Positions 52,030 through 63,593 of a stretch of 64,000 nt of DNA are shown here, piece after piece. A program made the translations under genes and the position numbers. The stretch spans positions 1 to 64,000 of the forward strand of contig JARGXX010000054.1 in the NCBI GenBank assembly GCA_030374765.1, written 5' to 3'. Under the pieces are notes generated by a model. That model had not been told where the DNA came from. It saw nothing but the letters and a program-made list of their open reading frames with translations, and made no database searches. Every line of letters begins with the position of its first letter. Position 1 is the first letter of the stretch. Source of the DNA: Agarophyton chilense. Taxonomy: Eukaryota; Rhodophyta; Florideophyceae; Gracilariales; Gracilariaceae.

Positions 52030-52240
52030 AGGAGTAAGGAAGCTGTGGGGGCCGCCGTAAAGGACGGGAGAAGGTGGAGCAGTCGTGGGTTGCGCGGTGG
52101 TTGAGCTTAGAGGAAAGTGGGGAGCGACGACGCGCGCAAGATACTAGTGCGCGGTTGCTCCAGCAAACAGTGCGGGCTGGAGGTTGGCGGTTCCTTCCAC
52201 TTGTCCTGTGCCACGGTGGCGCAGGCTTTGCGGGGGACCG

Positions 52241-52420
52241 TGTCGGGCACGTGTAGCGCGCATGCGCCACACGTGTCGACGTAGTGCATAACGAGCTCGC
52301 CGCCGCTCGCGCCCGATATTTTAGAGGCGTGAGAGCGGCGGCGGCTCTTAAGGAAAAAGGTAGGCAACAGTGGGAAGGAAAGAAAAGGGTACGCTTGCCC
52401 CTACAGACAAGCGCTTTTCA
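52241..52420 (+). repeat. GypC 3' LTR (180 bp)
   Basis: TGTCGGGCACG to GCGCTTTTCA followed by GTAAC (52421-52425). Nearly identical to 45718-45897. Confidence 0.95.
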
Positions 52421-52546
52421 GTAACTATGAAAATTACGGTTTGCAAATGTTATGCAACCTTCATCGCTACGGTTAGGCTGGCGCCTTGCTGTAAATATAT
52501 TCATATAGAAATAGCAGGGATTTACTAATGTGTCAGCCTAATGCGT

Positions 52547-52749
52547 TGTTGGAAATTGTATGTGACCAATCAGGTACACCTACATATACTTCCTGACTGT
52601 GACGGACAACGGTGGTCGTTCTCTTTACTCTTGGGTGCGACGCCGGTCGAGACTATGTCTAGTGCAGTGTTGCACGTGTGTCTCGTGTGTGTGCAGTCTA
52701 GCTGCGCTGAAAAACTGCCATCAGCGTGGGTTGTTTGTGCAGTCTAGCA
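52547..52749 (-). repeat. Probable Cop4 3' LTR (about 203 bp)
   Basis: Plus-strand TGTTGGAAATTG to GCAGTCTAGCA gives TG...CA with 5-bp inverted ends not perfect. It lies directly after the RNase H stop and a C/T-rich (purine on minus) stretch. No second copy in the window, so boundaries are tentative. Confidence 0.5.
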
Positions 52750-53325
52750 TTTCCCTGCACGATGATGGTAGTTTGGGGGTGGCGGCACGATGTTGAGGGC
52801 GTTTCGAAGTAGAGTGAACGTCTGTTTCTTGAGCGCTTTCGTCAGAATGTCTGCGAGCATGGATATGGTGGGGGTGTGCTGGATAAGGATGCGCTTGCTT
52901 TTGATGAGGTCATGGAGGTAATGTCTGCGGAGGTGGCAATACTTCCGGTGCTTGGTGGGGGCCGTTTGGTATGCTACCAAGATTGGGGCATTATTGTCCA
53001 TGTGTAGTAGAGTCGCGGACTTCTGGGAGTAGCCGATGTAACACAGCAGTCGGGGCAGCCACATTGTTTGCTGAGAGGCCGCTGACGCCGCATGATACTC
53101 TGCTTCGCATATCGATAGAGCGATCGACTTCTGCTTTGTCGACTGCCACATTACTGGGCTTTTTGTTAAGAGGTGTACTATCCCAGAGTATGACTTTCGA
53201 TCTGACTCATTTGCGAAACCGCGTCTGCTTATGATACTAGAGTGGAAGGGGCGGCCTGCTTGTAGAGAATTACGTGGCTTATTGTGCCTTTGAGGTATTT
53301 CAGAGAGTAGCGGAGTTGTTCTCAA
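52744..53325 (-). pseudogene. Cop4 RNase H
   Basis: 193 codons open. Copia RNase H words: GFANESDRKSYSGIVHLL, VMWQSTKQKSIALSICEAEY, KHRKYCHLRRHYLHDLI, STLADILTKALKKQ-like (ISMLADILTKALKKQTF). The Glu of CEAEY is in place. It is part of a broken polyprotein. Confidence 0.88.
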
Positions 53326-53501
53326 TTCTTTTGTGTTGGAGCTTTCATGTTCGTAGCCAGGCGGCTTATAATGTGGGCTATGTCCGGTCTTGTGGAATCA
53401 GCTACATAGCGAAGCTCTCCAATTCTTTGGCGGTATGCGAATTCTTTCTCCGGTGGCAGTGCTGCAGATTGGTTGGGTGGATTTTTGGGGTTTGGTTCGA
53501 T

Positions 53502-54191
53502 TTATGGGGTTGGTTTGGGACTACAGTGGAGAAGGTTGTGTTTTTCGAGGATTGCAGGGATGGTATGAGGTTGGGAGATGTGGATGGCACGGTTTGGGAA
53601 TCTTTCAATGCGCCAATTGAGAAAGAGTTTTGGTGGACCTAGTCGTCGTATCTTGTATCTGGACCGGATAGTGTCGTAGAGATCATCTATCATGGACTTG
53701 AGTGGAGCAGCCGCTAAGAAGTCATCGATGGTCACGCTTATTATGATGGAGCCGTCCGATGTGATGCGGATGAAGAGGCAGGGATCGCTGTTAGTTTGAA
53801 TGTAGCCTTTGCTTTTCAGGAATGATGCTAATGCCTCGGAGTATATGTGGGAGGCAGGAGGGATACCGCACAGGTTTCCTTTGAGTATCCCAGCTCGGCC
53901 CTTGTGTTTGTAGGAACCATCGAAGCGAGGGATTTTTCGCACGAATACAGGTGTGGAGTGTTCATATCGTTCGTGGGGGAATGCAGATGATATGTCAAAC
54001 TGTTCTGGTTAAAGATGGAAAGCGGCAGCTAGACACATAATGGATCTGGTTGAGGTGCATTCAGCGGTGTAAGTTGTGACGCGGTCTGGATCAAAGTGTA
54101 CATGTGGAAGCATGCGGTCGCCTCGCACGTTGCATCCTGCTTTGTGTCTTGTTGTAGAGCCATCATCCAATCGTTTGTAGCGGTAGGTCAT
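53502..54191 (-). pseudogene. Cop4 reverse transcriptase
   Basis: Two blocks: 54009-54191 (MTYRYKRLDDGSTTRHKAGC, RT N part) and 53502-53942 (GILKGNLCGIPPASHIYSEAL, then SVTIDDFLAA). The catalytic motif reads TIDD where copia usually has YVDD; both Asp are present. A stop lies between the blocks (near 54008), and a gap to RNase H at about 53330-53500 has another frame. Confidence 0.82.
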
Positions 54192-54282
54192 TTTCAGTGG
54201 AATGGTCTTGGTTTGTGGTGGTAGTTCAGAGTTTGGAATCCATTCAATTGTTTCGTGTTTGTCTAGTGTTTCTAGTTCACCA

Positions 54283-54580
54283 TCATGCCAACGTGGAATG
54301 ATGAGATGGATTGGTCTTTTTCTTTAGAACATGAACGACTTCGTTCTTGAAACGAGAGCAGCGTTTACAGACCCACTGGTTAGACAGACCAAACGCTGCA
54401 AACCAGTTTATCAGAAACTTTTGCTGCTTCTTCAGCTGTGATCTCGGTCGTGGTTGTGAGCCAAAACTAACCGCTGTGATCATCTTTGACTACCAGAACA
54501 TACAAAAAGCCATCCCCGCCACGTGACATGTAGCAAAAGTCGAAGTGAAACAATTCATTAGGTTGTAGACATGCAGTTTG
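54283..54580 (-). pseudogene. GypD-type integrase core fragment
   Basis: Minus strand: NELFHFDFCYM, GFLYVLVVKDDHSG, then FAAFGLSNQWVCKRCSRFKN, in two frames. It parallels the integrase core of the element at 57.7-58.0 kb (HFDYCYI, VIKDD-FFGYL, SHSKN). The second catalytic Asp position reads CKRCS where D-x-G-S is expected. Confidence 0.65.
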
Positions 54581-56860
54581 TTAGATTAAAGCTACAAAAT
54601 AAAAAAATTGAGTGATGCGAATCCACATTGAATACATTTTTCTAAATGTGCATTACAAAAATGCCGAGAAGTGTTTGAATGCTCACCGTATGAAATCTAG
54701 GCCTAAAATAGAATTCTGAAAACACGGAAGCAGTGTTCAGCAGGGCATTACATTCCCTATTATGAAATATCCGGGTTTAGTAGAGAACCATAACCTTTTC
54801 TCAGCTGCCTCAACTCTAAGCACACTCGGAAGCAGCATATTCTAAGCTGTAATAGCGTACGATTTTTCTTTCTTTCTCACTATTTATGGATTGCACTTGT
54901 ACCCAGAAGGTCAAATATGTACTTTGAACTTTGTCTTGTGCACGGTGCCCTCTCTTTCTGTAGCTTTCGAAAGGACATATCATCTTTAGCCGCTGCACCT
55001 GTTGAACAGTCGAGATTGAAATTCTGGCAACAAAAAACCTGTTTCGCTTGGTGATACTTGTTTTCCTTTCCTAGCACACTCCAAAATCATTTCTATCGGT
55101 ACTCTCAACGCATATTCGAAGGCTAGCGTGAAGACAAAGAAGCAGAGGAGGCGAATCATGTCTCAGAGCCAAGATCTTTCGAAAGCTCAATACGTGGTCC
55201 AAGTGAAATTCCATGCCTATTCTTACCGTTTCAATCTACGCACCTCATGACCTGCTACCCCGTACCGAGAGGCTATTAGTTGTTCAGAAAAGTCCAACAT
55301 ATAGACATCTTTTGTTTTAGTAGAAAGGATGAAATGTCGTGCGTATCAAATACGCAATTCAGTACGGCGTACACTTTTCCGTACACCCGCCATCAGCATT
55401 ACACAGAAGTTGACATAGCAAATCGCTCCATCACTACGACTTCACGCCATTTTGTTCGATCACTGGACTATGGAATAAGACTTTATAGAGATTCCCATTT
55501 CGGAACAAAAATCTGCGGCACGAAATCATTGGAATTCCATACCACAGGGAAAAAAGTTGCAACTAAAACTGGAGACGAGATTATTCAAGGACTGTACTAT
55601 CAGCATACAGGAACAAATGAACCGGATCATTTCACGACATCAAAGCCCCATGGAACAGAATAATTAACTTCTCAGATCAATTTCAGACACTCTGAGAAGG
55701 CCAGTGACCCTTAATCTGGCGGAGAGTAGTTCTAAATACAGTCAATCAACAACTATGACACTTTCTCAAGGTCATCAATAATGGGATGGTATTAATTTTG
55801 ACATGTGCTTTTATCTATTTGGAGACTTCTTGCATACTCCTTAAAATTGTCTCTCTGTTTCATGAGAGCAGGTGAAAATTAATTCGCTTTCTTGATTGAT
55901 GAATCGCTTCTTTGTGTAAATTAATGAAAATCCGTAGGAAATGTAATATTAAACTTCCCAAACGGAGCTGAAAGAACCCCTTGATACAAAATAGTTGCTG
56001 CTACGCCCACACTTTGTACTAATCGTCGGTTAAACCTCAGACTTGCGCCTGCAAAACTGTCAACATCTGCCCGAGTTAAGTGGGCTTTGGGAATTGATGA
56101 CAACAGGGCTCTAAAAATCACATTATCAGAACTCAAATGCTAGGGCTTCTCCTTCCGTACAGAAGTTCAAACTTTCCTTCAACCAAAGTTTTCCTACTTT
56201 GAGTTGGGGCGCTTTCGAGCACTTCCTATGCGTCTATCAGGCACTAGATTCCGTCTTCCGCCCACTCGGTTCAATGTAGGAAGCGCAATTCCATTTTGGA
56301 CATTTACTACTTCAGCATGTTCAAGAATTTCTCTCTCGTGTATATGATCGTCAGGAAAGTGATCAATAACTTCGTTGGCAATTAAATGGCTATAAAATTG
56401 CGTATTAGATCTTGAGGCACGCTATGAAGAACTTTGGTGTTGTTGACGTGTCGCGATTTGCGCTCATCGCACGTGACGCAAAAGGTTGGGCACCAAGAGG
56501 AGTTCCGCGCTGTGTCGGATGCCCCCAGACTCTTTGACGAAGTCTGGTATTCTTTACTATATAGTAGTCTCTGGTGCTCCAAGAACAGCTCGTGGGTTGC
56601 GCTTCTAGATTTTCTATGATGCGTGCGCTGCGTAGATGTCGCTGTCATCCAGCAGCTGTCTACTTCGAGGTCCTACGCAGTCCAAGCGCCTGCATCTCAA
56701 TCCCGACTGCAGTCCACTCTGGGCTGCAGTTGCGCTATTTCATCCCAGTTTCGCAGCACTCCGATTTGTGGTGCACCTACGCATCCCAGATGTGCTCGTG
56801 GGTGGTCAACAGTCCCCTTATGACCAAAATTTCGAAAGGAATATGGAAGGTTGGTCATAA
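54581..56860. other. Long stretch without recognised genes
   Basis: AT-richer DNA. The plus frame 55280-55663 (127 codons, MFRKVQHIDIFCF start) and minus frames 55921-56136 and 56382-56648 are the longest; none is recognised and no second copy exists in this window. They may be old element remains between the two GypD pieces. Confidence 0.4.
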
Positions 56861-56879
56861 AAAGTTGACCGGTCTCTTT

Positions 56880-57420
56880 TGTCTTGTTGTACCGTCCTTT
56901 CTGACTTGTTCCGGATATTCTTCTACCAAGTCTGGTACATCGTGTTGTAGCCTTTCCAATAAGACCTAGTAAGTTTCGCTGCCTTCAAAGCCTTTCTATT
57001 TTACCAAGATGTCCAATACACCGTCTTCCTTTATGATATTCTGGAAATTTCCGAACACCAGTAGCTCGTTCTCTTGATAATAAAGGAGATTTAGAAGGTC
57101 TTCGGTTATTTGAAAATTCTTGTTTCGGGAAAACTTTAACCGACGGCCTTGCACTAGTTCCTTCTTTCCTGTAAGCAACTATTCTTTTTCGGAGATGTAT
57201 TCACCATTGCAGCTTGTCACTCGATATGGACCTGTCCATTATAGCGAGAGTTTCCTTTTCATTTTCTTCTGTAGCAATTCTTTCAACACAAAGTCCCTCT
57301 CAGAAAATTTCACCTTGCGTACTCCCGTTTTCTTCTTGGGTGATTCTACCGCTGCTTTTCGTTTCCCGTTAGAAGCTGTGGCGAATTTCCGGTGCATGCG
57401 CTTCATTGCTTCTCTGCACC
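56880..57420 (-). pseudogene. GypD integrase C-terminus with chromodomain-like end
   Basis: RKVKFSERDFVLKELLQKKM leads to frame 56996-57178 (LVQGRRLKFSRNKNFQITED, ELLVFGNFQNIIKEDG, LDILVK) and on to KGFEGSET. The order V-x-KI-x-DG...VKWKG resembles a chromodomain. The aromatic Trp codon of VKW is a stop here. Confidence 0.5.
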
Positions 57421-58560
57421 GGTCGAATTATCGCAATTTCCTAATCTGTGCCTCGGTGATGGACACAATTTCCAACTCTCCTTTGCGTTCAGTGAGTCCG
57501 GCGAACGGGCCATCCTGCTTCAGCCCGATAAATACTTCGAGTGGACATTGATTCTTCAATCGCTTCAACGGGGAGTTCTTCAGTGCTGACTGCACCAGTG
57601 ACATCGCCCTGGGCCATGAGGCGAATGGAAGCTGAAACTCTGACAGTAGTGCTATTGCCGCTCTTGCTAGCTCTCTGCACACTACCTCAAATATACCGTT
57701 GCTCCACGGTGCGTAGGCCAGGGTTTAATGATGCTGAGTGTGCAAATGATCCTTGAGACTACATGTCACTTTGTTCTTAGAATGACTGGCTTGATATGAG
57801 ACCCATATCCTCGAAGTTCAGAAGGCGGCGAACCATTCTGTAAACAGTTCAGAGGTTACTTCAGCCGTTGCTTCGGTTGTAAGTTCGAGTTATAGATAGC
57901 CGAAGAAATCGTCTTTGATCACCAGAACGTAGATGTGATGTTTTTCTCCGTTTCAAATATAGCAGTAGTCGAAATGGATTACTTCGTCCGGTTACGTTGC
58001 GTAGATTGCAAACCCCAACAGGCCTGGGCACGATAAATCTTGGCCAAATATGGAGGCAGTGAATACAGGATGCCACGAAGTCGTTCACATCTTTGTCCAT
58101 ACAGTCTCACCAAGAGTGTGTCTCGATGTTTGCCTTTTTCACTTCCTTTGCTCGGTGTCCTGTGGATCTGGTGTGTGCTGCGATTAAAACTCTTAGCTTA
58201 CACAGTGTGTCTGACTTCGGTACCCATATAAGCCCTCAAATGTTTTGCAAAATGCCTTTGTTCTGCTTGAAACTGCTGGGTGGCTTCTCGGGACTGCTAC
58301 TTTGTGTGTTCTCCAGGTTTTTGAGTTTGGGCCAGTCAAGTTTCGGCTTCAGTTCGGGGCTTATTGGCGCCATGAGAACAGTCTTGCATGCCCTTAGAAT
58401 GGCTACTTTGAAATTTTCAGGACTTTTTAAGGCCCAACGTGTCATAATATCCGCCTAAACATTCCGTTCCTCCGGTAGATGCTGTATGATATAACTGAAA
58501 CGGTTGAGCTTCAATGCCCACCTCATCAGCTTGCTGGGCGGGTGGCGTGGTGTGCCGGTG
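57420..58560 (-). pseudogene. GypD RNase H end and integrase
   Basis: Starts in the RNase H C-terminus (LMRWALKLNRFSYIIQHLP, with ADIMTRWALK). Then zinc-binding part (DKDVNDFVASCIHCL, 57861-58100), core in a second frame (HFDYCYI, VIKDD), and 57428-57682 (SEFQLPFASWPRAMSLVQSA, LKNQCPLEVFIGL). Stops and shifts throughout. Confidence 0.7.
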
Positions 58561-59010
58561 GTTCAATTGGGTCGTCTTTCGTGTCTCTGTAGGATACACC
58601 ACTGTAGTTACCCTTCTCAGTAGGTACACCGAGGCGGCTGATACGCATACCGTTAATCGCCGGACCGACCTTCTCGAGGTGGTCGTCTAGGTTGAATTCT
58701 ATCGCATTGAGCAGGGGCCGTCCAAGAATCACCCGTTTCATACTCTGATCCGTAATGAAGAACTCTACTCCATGCGGAAGTATAGGTATCTTCTTCCTGG
58801 GCAGGGTTATTACCAGCGGCACCGTCACGCTTTACTTTGATGTGAACATCATTAGGGCTTCTGCAGTGCCCCTCAAGAGCAGTCTCGAGTTCGATGGATT
58901 CAGGGATATCGATGACTTCCAAGTTGCTTCCCGCAATGATTTGCTTCATCAAGTCTTTTGATATAGCACTGTAGTCGGCGCCAGAGTCTCCAATCGCGTC
59001 TGCTGCAACT
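58526..59010 (-). pseudogene. GypD protease
   Basis: Active-site motif GDSGADYSAIS (about 58975-59000), then NLEVIDIPESIELETALEGH and VEFFITDQSMKRVILGRPLL (second half of a retroviral-type aspartic protease). Two frames overlap (58653-58952 and 58526-58828), so there is a small indel near 58800. Confidence 0.72.
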
Positions 59011-59427
59011 CGATCGTCGATTAAAATGCTTTACCTTTCATTGCTGCTCGGATGGCTTGATAAACGGGCGACTTCGATGCTCCTCTTCCCCCGCTTTTCT
59101 GCGAAGAAATAGTCCAGGAGCTGCTTCCGTTCGTCAGCGGAGGTAATACTACAGTATTGAATTCGGTGCTATTTTTCGCACTTCCTGTTCAGGCAAGGCC
59201 TCGTCCACACAGGACCGTCTGCGGCGGTTTTCTGTGCTCCTTAATTCGAAGAATCTCGTTTCGAACGTTTGAGACTGCGCTCTATATATTCGGGTTCACT
59301 CTTCTTCGAAACGTTTCCTCCGTCGCGCTCGTGTCTTCGCTTTATCTGCGCTCGTGCAGTTTCGCCGTTATTCACTTCGATGGGAAGAGAGCTGGCGCGT
59401 TTCATAAAATAGGATATGCTTGCCTTT

Positions 59428-59872
59428 TGTAACGCAATGACGCGTGGGTCAGCGTACGGGTCTCGACCGGTGGTAGCGTGGTAGAGCGAATCCTAAGGTC
59501 CGAATTCTTAACGGCGGCACTCCCAGAGCACTCGGTGCAATTTCTGGCGTTTACAGCGTAGTCCTACAGGTCGGTGCTACAGAAACCATGGCTTGAAGAC
59601 CAAAGGGTGGAACTAATATAGCAAAGGGGGTTCTTTAGTATCCTAACTGTGCCTACCTTACTCTAAGGGAGAAGCATCGCTCGAGCCAAGAAGATAGTAC
59701 TGGCGAGGGGCTGAGATCTCCCTGGCTCTGTAATGCTAATCTATGAAACAAATTAAAATAAACAAATAATCTGCCTGAGTCCAGATGATATCGGCCAGTC
59801 CACGTGGCGTCTGTAAGATCCCTCAGGGCCCGGCGGCTTACAAGGCTCAAACGTTATCGTCGCTTCTTCACA
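59428..59872 (-). repeat. GypA-family 3' LTR, inverted
   Basis: TGTAACGCAATG to CTTCTTCACA on the plus strand, reverse complement of the GypA LTRs with visible divergence (box-B-like motif degraded here). Confidence 0.9.
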
Positions 59873-60304
59873 TATCTCCCTCCTTAGGATTCGGCCGTTA
59901 CGGAGAAATCAAGATGGACTCATGAATGACTCAGTGGACGCGAGCACTTCGTTGCTCCCGGTACCATTGGGTGTGACGGGACGTCGCGTGGTCATCGCCT
60001 ACGGGGAGGCGTGGAATGGTGAGCTGACCATTGGTGCCGAAGGAAAATTAATTTGCCTAAGGACTGAAACTCCCGCGCGCCGTAGACATTGGCCATAGAT
60101 AGAACGCCGGCGTATTCCTCGTGGCGCGGTATCGCGGTGATCCCTTGGCTTATTCTCCCCTGAAGGTCATTGGAGCCGTCCTTAGTCTCCGCTCTTACTT
60201 TGGCGACCATCCGGGCTTCATCCATCGTGGTTTACGCCTGTCAGTACGCTCAGGTCAATTCCATTCTTCTTCTCATAGTAGTAATTTTTCATTGGTCGCG
60301 CGCG

Positions 60305-60733
60305 ATGCCGAACTCGCCTTTTAAGCCCGTTGGATACACCATTCTCCCTCCAGACTATGTCGCTTCCGTCGGCTCTCCTATCTATTTCCTGGCTGAGCAG
60401 CCTGTGGACAGCGGCACCATGGCTTCGAAAAACCAAACGGAGAGCTCCTCAAAATACCAAGTGGCTTACGAACGTCCCAGGGACCGCTGTGACCATACAA
60501 TGGGACGGAATCAGCGGGTAGTGCATCATGCCATTCTTTCGTACTCTGTGAAAGAATACCAAAGGTTCTTTCATATGTATCTGGATGCCCGAAGGTTTGC
60601 CAAGATACCCGATTTCCGGAAGGGTTGCAAGAACGCGCCCAGCGTCTCGTTGTATAATAGATGGCTGTATTTTCCTGTGGATCCGCGTTCGCCGACGCGA
60701 TGTCGAACTCTAATTCAAGCCGACATGCCGTAA
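60305..60733 (+). pseudogene. GypA-family antisense gene, second copy
   Basis: Starts MPNSPFKPVGYTILPPDY, colinear with the minus-strand gene at 23278. Shared: YQVAYERPRDRCDHTMGRN, LDARRFAKIPDFRKGCKN, RWLYFPVDPRSPTRCRTLIQ. The frame here is open where GypA has a stop (VE-stop against VKEYQRF), and it stops at DMP where GypA continues. Differences between copies are often silent, supporting coding. Further remains run to 60992 (WHQVKFHEH). Confidence 0.72.
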
Positions 60734-60992
60734 GTTCGCAGCGGGAAAGAAGCCGAATACCAGTTCAAGGTGAACAAACTTCTTTTGGACCTATAAACGG
60801 AGTTCATATTGATTTATATGCGATTTTCTCCAGGGGGTCACGATCTTTTTGCGATTATATGCTTCCGGCAGCCGTATGACCGCCTGTTTTTGGGTTTCCA
60901 ATATGGTGTATCGGAACGACATACACGAGTTCGATGGTCGTTCGCGTCAATCCTTAGGGTTCTTCTTTGTTGGCATCAGGTGAAGTTTCACG

Positions 60993-61154
60993 AACACACA
61001 AATACAACATATAAACGTGCGCAATACATTCGAAAAACTGTTGCCACGCCATAATGTCAACGAGTCATGGTACAGACACTAAGAATAAAGACACCAAAAC
61101 GTTGGGCATTCGCATCAAGAGAAGATGGATTGCATCAACATGACCATTCTAATA
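60993..61154 (-). repeat. Cop3 3' LTR, truncated
   Basis: Homologous to 2304-2466 and truncated at the same point next to the same gypsy antisense sequence. Ends CCATTCTAATA at 61154. Confidence 0.7.
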
Positions 61155-61442
61155 CTCTTCCTTCTTCAACCAAAGTTTTGCTCGGATCTTTTTGTTTCCG
61201 AAATATCCTGAGAGTTGAAGATGAGTTTGTCAGTAAATAGCGTAAGCTGGAGAGCATCTGTCTTCTTGGTGAGTAGATCTGCAAGGTTGGAGTTGCCAGG
61301 AACCCAAGATATTTTGTCCACTGCACCAGTCTGAAATTCATATTGGACGCAGCTAACGTCTCCGCGAATAGACTTGTCAATAGAGTTTTTCTGCATCAAG
61401 AGTGGTGTGAATAAATCCTTTGATTCAACTGCAATTCTCAGT

Positions 61443-61985
61443 TTAACATCCAAATCTGACAGCTCCGGGTATGCCTTCTTTGCTTAAGACGGTTCTTAAG
61501 TCATCTTCGCTACCATGAGGTGCTATTCGTTCTTTTAGCTTCAAAGAGCCATGGTCATTAGTCTTGATTTTGTAAAGTGTGTGACTATTGATTATATTTG
61601 AGTTCGGAGGAACTTCGTCGTGTGTGACAGGGCGCACAGTCTTGATGAAGGTTTCCTCTTCTAACTTGTATGCATTGACTAGAGGGTATTGGTGGAACCC
61701 TTGTGCGTGGTGCTTGAGGAATGGCTTATTCCCGAAATGCTTTACCATTGACGACTGAACAGCTTTCTCAGTGCTAGTGACTTGTAAATCAGGCAGTGTT
61801 GAACTAGAGCTAGAGCTAGCTGTAAGTGCATTGTTGTAGTTCCAAACTTCCTTTATCATATCTAGGAGTTCTTTGTCGCCGTCCTCATAATAGTTGTTTA
61901 GACGACCATCTTCGTCTGCTGAATGCACAGTTCCTGGATAAAAATGCGCAGCCATGGGCCAGAGCACTGAAACAATGTGTCCAAC
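61443..61985 (-). pseudogene. Cop3 Tudor-like domain and RT N part
   Basis: Open block 61443-61967: FYPGTVHSADEDGRL, YYEDGDKELLD, KEVW (Tudor-like), then the RT start (SLKLKERIAPHGSEDD). It runs into the deletion junction (LSKEGIPG). The palm motifs are deleted. Confidence 0.75.
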
Positions 61986-62073
61986 TGACGGTTTATCATA
62001 CGGAGAGTCCGTCGATAGTACATCATCAGCAGCTGCATTCTCATGATACGATGTAGCCTGGGAGTCAAAACAT

Positions 62074-63590
62074 CTACTTGGTACTATATTCCGGACTTGC
62101 TTCGGCAGTCGTTACAGGCAACGTGCCTGCAGAACTACGCTGTTCAATAGAGAGTTCATCTACCGAGCCCATTCCTTCCTGTACTAGTTGGGCGAAGCTC
62201 TCTTTAGAAAGTGCTGGCCAGGTATCTTCAAAGGCGGCAATAATTTCCCGACCCTTGCGTCCTGGAACGGTCACTGAGCGAGCAGCTCTGTTGACTAAGA
62301 GGATCGGTTTGGGATCCGTCCACTTTCCTCTCTTTTCATAGTCTTTCTTTTGGTTGACTTCAACAAAGTCACCAACTGCGATTGGTGGTTCAGTCACAGA
62401 ATTTGAGCGAAGAATTAGCGCTAGTTTGCGGCGTTCTTGTAGCTGGTCACGAGCAATGCGAACATCGTCAGGTATAGCAGTTTTGTTAGGCTCGGCGGCA
62501 ATAGGATTTGAGAAAGCCTTTCGCTAGTTCAAATGCAGACAAGGTGTTGTTACCGTAAAGATCGTTAGAAATACACAGAGGCTTGTATGCAGCTACTTTG
62601 GGGTCAAACTCGGAACCAGCATCCTCTTTTAGGTTAATAAAGATGCTGCGAAAGATGTTATGCTTAGACACTATCGCATTTTTCGAGTGCCTGCCAGGAG
62701 GCACTCGATGAATCGGTATTCCAAGCTTCTTGGCGTAGCGCTTGAACGATCCGACTTGGAAGGCTTTGTCTGCACGAATAGAGTCAGGGTACCAGAACTG
62801 GGATAACCAGGAGGCTTCAAAGGCAAAAATAGCCTCTGTAAGACTTGTTGAAGTTACTACAAGAGCACTTGAATATCTTGTAATTAGATCCATCAAGTGC
62901 ATTTGCAGCATCTCATCAAAAAAAAGATCGACACATAAAACCTCGTTGTAGTTCTTAGAAAGGGAACTAATGGAGACCTTGAGACTGGGCTGCGGCACCG
63001 CTGCGGAGCGACAAGCAGTGCAGCGATTGATCATTTCCGTGAGCTACGACTTTACGGTCTCAATCCAGATTCCATTCCTCTCTAGCAAGAGCTTGTAGTC
63101 ACTATAGCTTGCATGGCCACATACGTGTTTGTAGGCCTTGTCTATAATCTTCTTTACATCACACCATGGTGTGGTGTCAAGAGTTACTGCAGAGGCTCGA
63201 AAGAGTAGAGCCGTCATTGCAGTGAGATGTAAAGATTCCCAATGCCGAGTAGCTAAGGAAGCCATTATTGATTATGGAAAGGTGGTCTCGGTGTCCGTGA
63301 GAGACGAACATAAGTGCATTTCTGCCTATGTGCTCGGTATTAGCTTATCGAGTCACGTTTCTTCCAATGACCCACTGGGGTGATCCGTCTAGAACAAGGT
63401 GCTTGATCCGAACTGAATTACCGTGGTCAGATGTCGCAGTGAGGGCAATTGATCCTAGTATGTGACGTGCTGAACTGGTGTGCCGGCCAGTTCCGTACTG
63501 CCAGTGCGTGTGTCCGTTGAGTGCCAGGGGTATGGCATCTAGCTTCGGGTTAGCTGGCAATCCGATGTGATCGGCTAGTAAGTTCAGTTC
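62074..63590 (-). pseudogene. Cop3 integrase and protease remnants
   Basis: The integrase core is open over 62486-63034 (182 codons; CVDLFFDE, IRADKAF, RHSKNAIVSK) because Cop3 lacks the extra A of Cop2. The catalytic Glu position is again missing. The C part is 62074-62397. The zinc-binding part is 63044-63265 and the protease 63345-63560 (ends WVIGRNVTR). Confidence 0.75.
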
Positions 63591-63593
63591 TAT

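Larger units (their letters stand above)
45718..52420 (+). mobile_element. GypC: young full-length Ty3/gypsy element
   Basis: Two 180-bp LTRs (45718-45897, 52241-52420) differ at about three positions by eye. The perfect target duplication is GTAAC (45713-45717 and 52421-52425). Internal order: primer site, gag, pol (zinc knuckles, protease, RT, RNase H, integrase), 57-bp tandem repeats, then a region with antisense open frames. Pol is open over 1148 codons with one in-frame stop thereafter. It is the most recent insertion in the window by LTR similarity. Confidence 0.96.
52547..54282 (-). mobile_element. Cop4: 3' part of another copia element
   Basis: Minus strand: RT part, RNase H and a probable 3' LTR. 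The sequence is unlike CopA/Cop2 (different RNase H words), so it is a separate family. The upstream part (gag to integrase) is missing; at about 54283 gypsy integrase sequence begins. Confidence 0.8.
56870..59400 (-). mobile_element. GypD: decayed gypsy element lacking reverse transcriptase
   Basis: Minus order: gag remnant (about 59050-59400), protease (58560-59010), RNase H end (about 58440-58560), integrase (57420-58140), integrase C-terminus and a chromodomain-like stretch (56880-57420). The RT segment between protease and RNase H is absent. No LTR could be assigned. Confidence 0.75.
59428..60992 (-). mobile_element. GypA-family 3' end (LTR plus antisense gene)
   Basis: The element is on the minus strand: its 3' LTR is 59428-59872, preceded (to the right) by a polypurine tract and the antisense gene, here on the plus strand. 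It ends at 60992, where Cop3 starts. The pol part is absent. LTR length is 445 bp, as in GypA. Confidence 0.88.

Noticed and set aside
55280-55663. 127-codon plus frame as a host gene
   Set aside because: No recognisable motif, no second copy, AT-rich surroundings with old element pieces on both sides; kept only as an unclassified stretch.
60170-60304. Start of the second antisense gene copy at 60170
   Set aside because: The upstream extension is open only in this copy's frame; the conserved ATG shared with GypA is at 60305.
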